From the NCBI GenBank assembly GCA_964570895.1, contig CAZMZD010000012.1, positions 1-46,349 on the forward strand: a DNA stretch of 46,349 bases, in the 5' to 3' direction. Source of the DNA: RGIG1918 sp964570895. GTDB taxonomy: Bacteria > Cyanobacteriota > Vampirovibrionia > Gastranaerophilales > Gastranaerophilaceae. Of this stretch, positions 24,362 to 31,689 are shown one piece after another. The position numbers and the translations under genes were made by a program. The number at the start of each line of letters is the position of its first letter. Position 1 is the stretch's first letter. The notes below the pieces were generated by a model. It searched no databases. It was not told the origin of the DNA and saw only the letters and a program-made list of their open reading frames with translations.

Positions 24362-25445
24362 GTAAAAATTTCTCGTAATCTTCTATTAAATGTTCGTATT
24401 TTTTATATTTTTTAACCATAACTTCGGCTTCTGAAAGATATTTCATGCGTCTTACAAATTCTTTTCTTGGAACTGCAGGAATACCCATTACCACTGATTT
24501 TGCAGGGAATGATTTTGAAATACCTGCTTTTGCAAGAATAATGCTGTCTGAGCCGATTGAAATATGGTCTGCAAGCCCTGCTTGACCTGCAATGATAACT
24601 CTGTCGCCAATTGTGCAACTTCCCGCGATACCAACTTGTGAAACTATCATGCAGCAAGAGCCAATTCTTGTGTTGTGCCCGATTTGCACTAAGTTATCAA
24701 TTTTTGTTTGGTTTCCAATCATTGTGTTTTCGATTGTGCCTCGGTCGATACAAGTGTTTGCGCCAATTTCAACATCGTCGCCTATAACAACAGAACCGAG
24801 TGACGGAATTTTGTATACAACTTGATTATCTTTTCCGCCTTCAATTGCGCCGCCTTGACGAGCTTGTTCGATGTTGTCAGGTGTTTCTGTTACAAAGCTG
24901 AACCCGTCTGCGCCAATGCTTGCGCCATGGTGAATAATTGCGCGAGCGCCAATTTTAATTCTGTCGCCAATGCATACGTTAGGGTGGAAAAGTGAATCTG
25001 CGCCAATTTCAGCAAATTTGCCGATATGCACGCCAGACATTAATTTTGTGTTGTCGCCAATAACAGCTCCTCTTGAAATTGTAACATTAGGGCCGATTGA
25101 AACATTTTTGCCAAGCTTTGCTTCAGGGTGAACAACTGCAGTTGGATGAATTTCAACAGGTGTGTCCGGAGCTTCATAGAATAAGTGAAGAAGCTTCATC
25201 ATTGCAAGCCTTGGTCTTTCAACTTCTATTGTAGATATTGAGTCAAGCGCTACGCCAATTGGAACAAGGGCAGCTTTCGCTTTTGTTGTTGCTAAATTTT
25301 CAATTTCAGCTTCGCCAAGAGCGAGCGCTAAAGTGTTTTCGTCTGCAAGAAGAGGTGGCAAAACTTTGTCAATTTTAACATCTTGAACAACGGTTAAAAT
25401 ACCCCCAACAACTTGTGATAATTCTTCCAAAGTATATGCTTTCAC
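24342..25445 (-). CDS. lpxD: UDP-3-O-acylglucosamine N-acyltransferase
   Basis: Adds the second acyl chain in lipid A synthesis. 367 aa. N-terminal uridine-binding domain (about 1-100), then hexapeptide beta helix (PEAKLGKNVSIGPNVTIS onwards) with GADGFSFV and the catalytic His region IDNLVQIGHNTRIG. A C-terminal helix (about 335-367) trimerises. Start is GTG with AAGGGG 8 nt upstream. First gene of the lpx set, downstream of mtnA by 70 bp. Confidence 0.96.
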   Translation of the reverse strand: MKAYTLEELSQVVGGILTVVQDVKIDKVLPPLLADENTLALALGEAEIENLATTKAKAALVPIGVALDSISTIEVERPRLAMMKLLHLFYEAPDTPVEIHPTAVVHPEAKLGKNVSIGPNVTISRGAVIGDNTKLMSGVHIGKFAEIGADSLFHPNVCIGDRIKIGARAIIHHGASIGADGFSFVTETPDNIEQARQGGAIEGGKDNQVVYKIPSLGSVVIGDDVEIGANTCIDRGTIENTMIGNQTKIDNLVQIGHNTRIGSCCMIVSQVGIAGSCTIGDRVIIAGQAGLADHISIGSDSIILAKAGISKSFPAKSVVMGIPAVPRKEFVRRMKYLSEAEVMVKKYKKYEHLIEDYEKFLHEDAKI

Positions 25446-25515
25446 AATTATTCCCCTTTACTACCTCTATATCTTCTTTATTTTAGTATATTTTGAATAT
25501 TTTGTCGAATAAATT

Positions 25516-26568
25516 TTACATAAATGCTTTTTGCAGTTCATTTGGCTTGAAAATGCCACGTTCAGTGATTATTCCGGTAATTAATTCATTTGGTGTCACG
25601 TCAAACGACGGGTTAATTACATTCACTTCGGGCGCACAAATGATTTTTCCGTTAACATGGGTTACTTCTTCTCTGCTTCTTAATTCAATAGGAATTTCTT
25701 TCCCTGATGAAATTGACATGTCGATTGTGGAAAGTGGCGCTGCAATGTAGAATGGAACGTTAAAATATTTAGCACAAATTGCAAGCGTACATGTTCCGAT
25801 TTTGTTTGCAGTGTCGCCGTTTGAGGCAATTCTATCAGCGCCAACCACAACTAAATCTATCATACCTTTGCTCATAAAATATGAGCACATGCCATCTGTC
25901 AAAAGCGTTGTCGGAATGCCGTCTTTTGTGAGCTCAAATGTGGTAATTCTTGCGCCTTGCCCCCTTGGCCTTGTTTCGTCTGCAAAAACTTGGATTGTGT
26001 TGTCTTTTGCCCAAGCACTTCGAACAACCCCAAGTGCTGTGCCATAGCCAACGGTTGCAAGCGCCCCTGCGTTGCAGTGGGTTAAAATTGTTGCCCCACG
26101 AGGAACAACGCTAGCCCCTGCGTCACCTATTTTTTTATTAATTTCAATATCCTCAAGTTCGAGCTTAATTGCGTTTTCGATTAAATTATCGACAGTTTCT
26201 TTAACAGAGTTTGATGAAGCGATAACTTCTTTTTGTTTTTCGATTGCCCATGCAAGGTTTACGGCAGTCGGGCGGGAAGAATTGATATAATCGCATTTTT
26301 TATATAATTCTTCTCTAAAATTTTCAAAATTTTCAATTTTTGCAAGCTCAAGCGCCGCAAGAGCCACCCCATGCGCCCCCGCAATTCCAATTGCAGGCGC
26401 TCCGCGCACAATCATTGTTTTGATTGCATCGTACATATCGGATGAAGTTTTGATGTCTATATATTTAAAATCGTATGGAATTAAAAGCTGGTTCACCATT
26501 CTTGAAAAACCGCCCCTGTCTTCCCTAATCCATTCTATTGTTCTTATTTTTGATATAAATTCAGCCAT
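25516..26568 (-). CDS. mtnA: Methylthioribose-1-phosphate isomerase
   Basis: Converts 5-methylthioribose-1-phosphate to methylthioribulose-1-phosphate in methionine salvage. 350 aa from ATG 26568, chosen for GGAG 6 nt upstream; it begins 1 nt after the upstream stop. Signatures: MIVRGAPAIGIAGA, catalytic Cys in LTHCNAGALAT and Asp in VVVGADRIASNGDTANKIGT, then PFYIAAPLSTID. Related to eIF2B-like proteins, but these motifs favour MtnA. Other salvage genes are not in the window. Confidence 0.93.
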   Translation of the reverse strand: MAEFISKIRTIEWIREDRGGFSRMVNQLLIPYDFKYIDIKTSSDMYDAIKTMIVRGAPAIGIAGAHGVALAALELAKIENFENFREELYKKCDYINSSRPTAVNLAWAIEKQKEVIASSNSVKETVDNLIENAIKLELEDIEINKKIGDAGASVVPRGATILTHCNAGALATVGYGTALGVVRSAWAKDNTIQVFADETRPRGQGARITTFELTKDGIPTTLLTDGMCSYFMSKGMIDLVVVGADRIASNGDTANKIGTCTLAICAKYFNVPFYIAAPLSTIDMSISSGKEIPIELRSREEVTHVNGKIICAPEVNVINPSFDVTPNELITGIITERGIFKPNELQKAFM

Positions 26569-26569
26569 T

Positions 26570-27070
26570 TTAAACTCCGTCGTCAATTGTAATGTCTATT
26601 GGTTCATTTGAGCCTTCAGGGATTTTATCGATTTGATTGTAAATATAATTAACGCCCATTGAAGTCACGGCATTTGTGAGCGCAAGAATGCCAACCACCA
26701 TAATTGCTATAATTACAAACAGCCATAAAGACCTAAAGGTAATAAAATATTGAAGCCCGTATGTGTAATAATTCCAAAGGTGCGTAATGCTACCTAGGAA
26801 ATGTAAAATTAAAACTGCCGGAATAAAAATAATAAAAAATGCAGCGGATGTGATAACACCCGTATAGCCTCCAAAAATTGCGCTTTGTTGCATATCGAGC
26901 CAGCCGATCAATTTATTTTTTTTCATATAAATTATAACAATTGGCGCTGCAAGAAAACTCAAAGCAAGCACAGTGTAGACAATTAAAAAAGGTAATAAAC
27001 CGCAAATAGCAATAATTACGCCAAGAATTGCGCTTAATATTCCCCCTCTTTTTAATATTAATAAATTCAT
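26570..27070 (-). CDS. Four-helix membrane protein, unknown
   Basis: 166 aa. Hydrophobic segments at about residues 10-30, 33-50, 66-90 and 112-135 predict four transmembrane helices; the C-terminus is acidic and soluble (EGSNEPIDITIDDGV). No family recognised. It sits 9 bp after ruvC and 1 bp before mtnA, so the three are co-transcribed. Confidence 0.75.
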   Translation of the reverse strand: MNLLILKRGGILSAILGVIIAICGLLPFLIVYTVLALSFLAAPIVIIYMKKNKLIGWLDMQQSAIFGGYTGVITSAAFFIIFIPAVLILHFLGSITHLWNYYTYGLQYFITFRSLWLFVIIAIMVVGILALTNAVTSMGVNYIYNQIDKIPEGSNEPIDITIDDGV

Positions 27071-27079
27071 AAAAACCTC

Positions 27080-27550
27080 TTAAAAAATATTTCGGTGATG
27101 GCAAATAGCGATTGCAATCGAGTCTATTGTATCATCTAATTTGACATTGGGCGAAATTGTAACAAAACGTTCAACCATGGCTTTAACTTCGGGTTTTGTA
27201 GCCCTGCCATGCCCTGTGAGTGATAATTTAACTTGCATTGGGGTGTATTCTGCAATTTTGACATTTGCCTCTTGAAGCGCAGCTAGAATTACCCCTCTTG
27301 CCTCTGCAACAGGAATTATTGTTTTTTGGTTCTTGAAGAAAAATAATTCTTCAACGCTTGCCATGTCTGGCTTAAATTTTTCGCAAATAATTTTAATATC
27401 TTTTGAAATTTCTAAAAGCCTCTCCGGTGTCGTCTGATTTTTTGAAGTTTGAATGCTTCCTGATGTCACAACATTGTATTCGTCTTGGGTGCAATCAAGA
27501 ACGCTGTAGCCTGTAATTTGTATCCCCGGGTCTATACCAATAATTCTCAT
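27080..27550 (-). CDS. ruvC: Holliday junction resolvase RuvC
   Basis: Cuts Holliday junctions in RuvABC recombination repair. 156 aa from ATG 27550 (MRIIGIDPGIQITGYS). RNase H-like active site: Asp in GIDPG, Glu in SVEELFF, and the pair in LDDTIDSIAIAICHH. No Shine-Dalgarno; TATAAT ends 6 nt before the ATG. Begins the leftward series continuing to lepB. Confidence 0.95.
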   Translation of the reverse strand: MRIIGIDPGIQITGYSVLDCTQDEYNVVTSGSIQTSKNQTTPERLLEISKDIKIICEKFKPDMASVEELFFFKNQKTIIPVAEARGVILAALQEANVKIAEYTPMQVKLSLTGHGRATKPEVKAMVERFVTISPNVKLDDTIDSIAIAICHHRNIF

Positions 27551-27556
27551 ATATAA

Positions 27557-27562
27557 ATTATA
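27557..27562 (-). promoter_or_regulatory. ruvC -10 box, leaderless type
   Basis: Perfect TATAAT on the minus strand, preceded by TTG, ending 6 nt before the ruvC ATG. The -35 is poor. It lies just beyond the terminator of the small RNA upstream, giving ruvC its own start. Confidence 0.5.
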
Positions 27563-27579
27563 CAACTAAATTAAAAAAA

Positions 27580-27618
27580 TAAGATAATAAAAAACCCCTT
27601 GCTTTCGGCTAAAGGGTT
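27580..27618 (-). terminator. Intrinsic terminator of a leftward small transcript
   Basis: On the minus strand AACCCTTT-A-GC pairs with GC-AAGGGGTT (one bulge, one G-U) around CGAAA, followed by TTTTATTATC. It faces away from ruvC and has no recognised gene upstream, so it terminates the small transcript described here. Confidence 0.85.
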
Positions 27619-27730
27619 GATTTGTTGTTAATCTTCGGTATCGTGTTGTTAGGTGTTGTTAATTTTATTTTAGATTTGTTGTTTGTACTTCGGAGTTCTC
27701 TTAAGTGTTTAAATAACACTTTATCGAACA
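27582..27730 (-). ncRNA. Predicted small RNA (about 145 nt)
   Basis: Bounded by a near-consensus promoter and a strong intrinsic terminator with no recognised gene. The middle is A/C-rich and looks unstructured, with four similar boxes (AAACAACAAATC, TTAACAACACC, CTAACAACACG, TTAACAACAAATC). The 3' hairpin and U-tail resemble those of trans-acting small RNAs. It could instead encode the 40-aa peptide. Targets unknown. Confidence 0.6.
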
Positions 27731-27731
27731 T
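27609..27731 (-). CDS. Possible 40-aa protein within the small transcript
   Basis: ATG 27731 to TAG 27609 encodes 40 residues beginning MFDKVLFKHLRELRSTNN, basic and rich in Lys and Asn in its second half. The ATG lies only 4 nt after the -10 box, so it would be leaderless at best. No family recognised. The stop lies inside the terminator stem. Coding is uncertain; the transcript may be non-coding. Confidence 0.3.
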   Translation of the reverse strand: MFDKVLFKHLRELRSTNNKSKIKLTTPNNTIPKINNKSTL

Positions 27732-27735
27732 TATT

Positions 27736-27764
27736 ATTATGCAACTATTTTTTATATTTGTCAA
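27736..27764 (-). promoter_or_regulatory. Near-consensus promoter of the small RNA
   Basis: Perfect -35 TTGACA (27759-27764), 17-bp spacer, CATAAT (27736-27741). The best sigma-70-type promoter I see in the window. Confidence 0.85.
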
Positions 27765-28229
27765 CCCCTATTTTAAAAATATTTTTTATCAAGCACAGCA
27801 AGCATTTTCAGGATTTTGTAAATATCGAGTAAATAAATGTTATATATACACTTAAAATTATTTGTTGTGGTAGAACCCTTAACCTATGGGCAAAATTATG
27901 AAGTGGCATGTTGAACAACTAGATTGTGACAGAATAAGACTGTTAGCTTGTAGGTCAGGCACTGCCTGACCTACGGGCTACTGCCTACACTTATGCTTTA
28001 TTATGTTGGGCAAGTATGCCCAACCTACGGGTTTAGATTTTCAAGCAAGTCAGAAGTGTGGCAATCAATAAAGCCATCATTCTGAATAGAAGTGTGCATA
28101 TAGGCTCCAAAACAACGCAGTCACCCTGAACAGCTTGAAAATTACGGATTTATCCTCATTTTCTACGCTTTCAGGATGACAGCTTAATGCTATGCCATTG
28201 GGGTTTCTACTTCAGCATCATATTTAAAC
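27765..28229. other. Intergenic region with palindromes
   Basis: About 465 bp without a gene. It holds family C (27954-27970, with extended arms GTAGGTCAGGC/GCCTGACCTAC), family B (28005-28024) and a 57-bp palindrome copy (28123-28180), and separates the two predicted small RNAs. Confidence 0.65.
28123..28180. repeat. 57-bp interspersed palindrome, copy 5
   Basis: Same unit as at 8-64 with a diverged loop and left edge (ACCCTGAA). It shows the family is dispersed across the window and not confined to the 7-8.6 kb island. Confidence 0.8.
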
Positions 28230-28431
28230 ATTAAAGCGCCCTGCATAGAGTAATTTCGTTACCTATCGTCTCCGATAGGGGGGTGAGTGCCTCGGCAAAT
28301 CCGTTTCCCGCTGAAATGCTTGCGCATTACGGGTATACTTCAATTACCTAACGTAATGTTACTTACATTCTTAAAGAGCTGCTCTCCCAGTTAGTAAAAA
28401 TGTAGGAACAAAATTAACATCCATGCAGAGC
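28230..28431 (-). ncRNA. Predicted structured RNA with paired ends (about 200 nt)
   Basis: Predicted leftward RNA. Its ends pair: GCTCTGCAT (28431-28423) with ATGCAGGGC (28246-28238). Inside are hairpins with GNRA tetraloops only when read on this strand: CCTATCG-GAGA-CGATAGG and AATGC-GCAA-GCATT extended by CCCG/CGGG, plus AATGT/ACATT and CTAAC/GTTAG pairings. The promoter at 28438-28465 would start it exactly at the closing stem. Size and closing stem recall 6S RNA, but it is multibranched; raiA-type or a new class is possible. No SRP, tmRNA or RNase P signature found. The 3' end is not defined. Confidence 0.6.
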
Positions 28432-28437
28432 AATTAC

Positions 28438-28465
28438 ATTTTAGCATGTCTTTTAGAAATATCAA
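28438..28465 (-). promoter_or_regulatory. Promoter of the structured RNA
   Basis: TTGATA (28460-28465), 16-bp spacer, TAAAAT (28438-28443) with an extended TGC directly upstream. The predicted start, about 28431, coincides with the first base of the RNA closing stem. It lies directly after the fliN stop codon. Confidence 0.7.
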
Positions 28466-28466
28466 A

Positions 28467-28754
28467 TTACTGATTGTCTATAATTTCAGTTATTTTCACG
28501 CCAAAATTTTTGTTCACGGCAACAATTTCGCCACGAGCAATAAGCACGTTGTCTAAATAAATGTTTATAGTTTCGTTATTTTTCTTGTTTAAGTTAACAA
28601 TCGTACCGTTTACATATTCAAGCACGGATTTTAGGGGAACGCGCACAGTGCCAAGTTCTGCCATTAGGCTAACTTCAATGCCGGCAAGCCTGTCAAGGTT
28701 TTCTTGCCCAAGCTGAGATAAAATTTTGTTTTTAAAATTGGTTGTGTCTGTCAT
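28467..28754 (-). CDS. fliN: FliN-type flagellar motor switch protein
   Basis: 95 aa, essentially a single SpoA (C-ring) domain: LAGIEVSLMAELGTVRVPLKSVLEYVNGTIVNL then NIYLDNVLIARGEIVAVNKNFGVKITEI, the typical FliN fold. FliN forms the bottom of the C-ring and takes part in export and rotation switching. It lies 39 bp after the GAF-GGDEF gene on the same strand, away from fliM and other C-ring genes. Confidence 0.9.
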   Translation of the reverse strand: MTDTTNFKNKILSQLGQENLDRLAGIEVSLMAELGTVRVPLKSVLEYVNGTIVNLNKKNNETINIYLDNVLIARGEIVAVNKNFGVKITEIIDNQ

Positions 28755-28793
28755 TTCTTGTTATCTTATATTAATATTTTTCCAAAAGCAAGA

Positions 28794-30443
28794 CTATAGC
28801 GAACTGTTAAGCTCGTTAAGCATTTTTTCGCTAAGTTCGCTTTTTTCATCTTTAACATCATGCATTGCAACCGAGCCATCTTTATAGAACAGCGAAACCA
28901 CGTTTTTACCGTTATTTTTAGAGTGATACAATGCTGTGTCTGCTGAATTAATTAATGTTTTGGTGTCTAAACCGTCGAGAGGGTGCTCTGCAACGCCAAA
29001 GCTTGCAGTCGGTCTGATTTCGTAGCCTTCCGTTGTTTTTACAACAATTTCAGCGACATTTTTTCTTAATCTTTCTGCAATGATTAAAGCATCTTCTTTT
29101 TTTGTTTCAGGAAGAATTACGACAAATTCTTCGCCGCCATATCTTGCAGGAACATCGATTTTGCGAACTGTTGATGAAATTTTTGCCGCAATTTCTCTTA
29201 AAATTGTGTCGCCCGTTAAGTGCCCGTATGTATCATTCACGCTTTTGAAGTTGTCGATGTCTATCATAATAAGCGACATTTTGTGTTTGTATCTGATACA
29301 TCTTCTAATTTCATTTTCGAGTAGTGTATAGAAATGTCTTGCAATGTAAAGCTTTGTGAGCCCGTCACGCGTTGCAAGTTCGTACAATTTTGCGTTATCA
29401 ATTGCGATTGCCGCTTGGTTTGCAAGAGATGACATAAACTCCATGTCTTTTTGGTTAAACAATTTGTTATTTTTCTTATTTGAAATGTTTATAACACCGA
29501 TTGTTTCGCCTTTTACAATAAGCGGAACGCAAAGGAGCGTTTTTGTGCTCGAAATTGTAACTTTTTGGCTAAAGCGCGGGTCTGCTGAACCAAGGTTTGT
29601 GATAATCGGTTTTTTCTCGATAAATACAGAACCTGCAATCCCTTCCCCGGGTTTAATTGAGGAGCAACGAATTGTGCCGTTATTTATACCGTCCTCTGTT
29701 TTTTTATCGGGAAGCCCGTAAACAACTTTAACTTGCAGAGAGTTTGAAGAGTAGTCATAAAGCATTAAAGAGCCTTTTTCAGCTTCGAGAGTAGAAAGTG
29801 CTTTGTCTAAAATAACCTGCAAAAGCCTGTTTAGGTCATCAATAAAGTTAACTGCCTGCGAAATGTTGTATAAAATTGAAATGTTGTAAAGAGATTTTTG
29901 CAAATCTTGTATTCTTGTTTCTTTGCGTTTTTCATCAAGAAATTTGATAATTACAGGTTCAACATATTCAAAAACTTTTTCAAGAAAATCAACTTTTTCT
30001 TGAGATAAATCTTCCCCGTTCGCGTCTTTTCCTATGAAGCAAAAAGCAGCCGGAGTGTGCTTATCAAAAAATGTTGCTAAATATCTTGTTTTTGTAACAT
30101 CTTTGTCGTGGTTTCTTAAAAATCTTCTAAAAATAGCCTGGTCTTCTTCGAATGTTTTAACTAATTTTCTGGAAGATAGAACAGACCAAAGGGCATCGTT
30201 TCCTGATTCAAGCTCAAAATATTCATCATTATATGAATTTTGTTTTGTTGGAACAAGCTTGAAAACTTCATTTTCGAACACATAAAACGAGATTTGATTT
30301 AAGTTAACTCTTTGTGAAATATAATCTGAAAGCTTTTCGATAAATTCATCAAGCACAAAAGTTTGGTTAACAAAGGTGTTCACTTCGAAAAGTTCTGCTA
30401 ACTCTTGCATACTGTGTTCAAATTTCATATTATTATTTGACAT
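28794..30443 (-). CDS. GAF-GGDEF diguanylate cyclase
   Basis: 549 aa. An N-terminal region of unclear fold (1-175) leads through a short helix to a GAF domain (about 190-355; ISILYNISQAVNFIDDLNRL, GEGIAGSVFIEKKPII, IGVINISNK), then a GGDEF domain (about 365-525). DIDNFKSVNDTYGHLTGD and active site RYGGEEFVVILP are intact and RKID five residues before it is a product-inhibition site, so c-di-GMP synthesis is likely. Upstream of fliN on the same strand, which hints at control of motility, though direct linkage is inference. Confidence 0.92.
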   Translation of the reverse strand: MSNNNMKFEHSMQELAELFEVNTFVNQTFVLDEFIEKLSDYISQRVNLNQISFYVFENEVFKLVPTKQNSYNDEYFELESGNDALWSVLSSRKLVKTFEEDQAIFRRFLRNHDKDVTKTRYLATFFDKHTPAAFCFIGKDANGEDLSQEKVDFLEKVFEYVEPVIIKFLDEKRKETRIQDLQKSLYNISILYNISQAVNFIDDLNRLLQVILDKALSTLEAEKGSLMLYDYSSNSLQVKVVYGLPDKKTEDGINNGTIRCSSIKPGEGIAGSVFIEKKPIITNLGSADPRFSQKVTISSTKTLLCVPLIVKGETIGVINISNKKNNKLFNQKDMEFMSSLANQAAIAIDNAKLYELATRDGLTKLYIARHFYTLLENEIRRCIRYKHKMSLIMIDIDNFKSVNDTYGHLTGDTILREIAAKISSTVRKIDVPARYGGEEFVVILPETKKEDALIIAERLRKNVAEIVVKTTEGYEIRPTASFGVAEHPLDGLDTKTLINSADTALYHSKNNGKNVVSLFYKDGSVAMHDVKDEKSELSEKMLNELNSSL

Positions 30444-30539
30444 GTCTTCAGTTTATATACTACTCTTATAAATAATTATAATGTAGAAAACAGATTAAGA
30501 CAAATTCTTTTAAAAATTTTAAGAAATTTAGAGGATATT

Positions 30540-31406
30540 ATGGAAAATATTTGTAAAAATTGGACGCAATGGCTTAAAGAAACAAGGTTTTCTTATATGA
30601 CCGAAGAACAAAAAAGCCAAACCCTAAATTGGCTTATCGCAGTGAGGGATGTGCTTATTCAAAGAGCAGAAATTCAACGTGGCGATAAAGTAATTGACCT
30701 TGGCTGTGGCACAGGGCTTATGGGTTTTGGTATTCTTGAAAAGTTTAGAGATGAAGTTGAAATTATATTTAGCGATAAATTTGAAGATTGCATAAAAGAA
30801 TGTTCTGATTTTTTATCTAAATTAAATATTCCGCACAAGGCAAGTTTTTTGCAATCTGATTGTGCGGATATAAAACTTCCTGATAATTCAATAGATAAAG
30901 CTTTTATGCGCTCTGTTCTTGTGCATATTGTGGACAAGCAACCTGCAATTTCAGAAGTATATAGAATTTTAAAGAAGGGCGGAAGCTTTAACGTGTTCGA
31001 GCCCGTAATTGCTTCAAACACAAGGTATCACGAACTTGTTGACCCGAGCAAAATTGATGATTTTGAAGAGTTTAAAAAAGCGGAAGATGATTTTATGACA
31101 AATAAAAATAATTCGCTTGTAAATTTTGACCAAAACACACTGCTCAAAATGCTTGAAGTGGCAGGTTTTACTGATGGTTCAGTTGACGTCGATACGACTG
31201 CTTCAAAATATTTTGCAGATAGAACAACAATTGAAAAATGGTTTGAGGGTAAACCTTCGCCGAGCGAAAAGAGCATGAAAGAAAGATTTATGGATTATTT
31301 TCCTGAAGAAAAGGTTAATAAATTTATTGAGCAATATGTGCTAGCACTTCAAAACACCGATGTTGAAATTAAAACAAACACTGTTATTATAAAGGCGATA
31401 AAATGA
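30540..31406 (+). CDS. SAM-dependent methyltransferase
   Basis: 288 aa, class I. Motif I KVIDLGCGTGLMGFGIL near residue 48, SDCADIKLPDNSIDKAFMR in the middle (motif II/III to IV), and VYRILKKGGSFNVFEPV as post-IV strand; the pattern resembles UbiE/Methyltransf_11 enzymes. Substrate unknown. AGAGGA lies 5 nt before the ATG. Its stop overlaps the start of ylxR by 4 nt, so the two are translationally coupled. Confidence 0.8.
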   Translation: MENICKNWTQWLKETRFSYMTEEQKSQTLNWLIAVRDVLIQRAEIQRGDKVIDLGCGTGLMGFGILEKFRDEVEIIFSDKFEDCIKECSDFLSKLNIPHKASFLQSDCADIKLPDNSIDKAFMRSVLVHIVDKQPAISEVYRILKKGGSFNVFEPVIASNTRYHELVDPSKIDDFEEFKKAEDDFMTNKNNSLVNFDQNTLLKMLEVAGFTDGSVDVDTTASKYFADRTTIEKWFEGKPSPSEKSMKERFMDYFPEEKVNKFIEQYVLALQNTDVEIKTNTVIIKAIK

Positions 31407-31666
31407 GCGAAATTTTAAGGAAATGTCAAGGTTGCGGAAAAGTTGCAAACAGGGAAGATTTTATTAAAATCACAAAATGCCATGCAACAGGCGAAATTAT
31501 AATAAACCCAAACAGTAAAATAGCGGGCAGAAGTTTGTATGTGTGTAAAAACAAAGCTTGCGTCGACATCCTTTTTAAAAAGAAAAAATTCGAAAGAGAG
31601 TTTAAGGCAGGTGCTGATAAAATTGCATTGCTAAAAGAAGGCTTATATAGCTTAATTAGTGATTAA
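31403..31666 (+). CDS. ylxR: YlxR-family RNA-binding protein (DUF448)
   Basis: 87 aa. Opens RKCQGCGKVANREDFIKITK, the YlxR signature, then GRSLYVCKNKACVDILFKKKK with the second Cys pair and basic surface. The Bacillus member binds RNase P RNA (RnpM). It normally lies in the nusA-ylxR-infB operon; here it is coupled to a methyltransferase instead, with no translation genes beside it. Good family match, unusual context. Confidence 0.85.
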   Translation: MSEILRKCQGCGKVANREDFIKITKCHATGEIIINPNSKIAGRSLYVCKNKACVDILFKKKKFEREFKAGADKIALLKEGLYSLISD

Positions 31667-31689
31667 TTTGTTATTTTGCGCAAATATTT

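Noticed and set aside
27622..27855. Rightward hydrophobic 77-codon open frame
   Set aside because: It is antisense to the predicted small RNA and its promoter, in very AT-rich DNA where hydrophobic codons arise by chance, and lacks a ribosome-binding site.
28230..28431. Firm naming of the structured RNA as 6S, SRP, tmRNA or RNase P RNA
   Set aside because: No signature of SRP, tmRNA or RNase P is visible, and the multibranched fold does not match the simple rod of 6S. Class left open.
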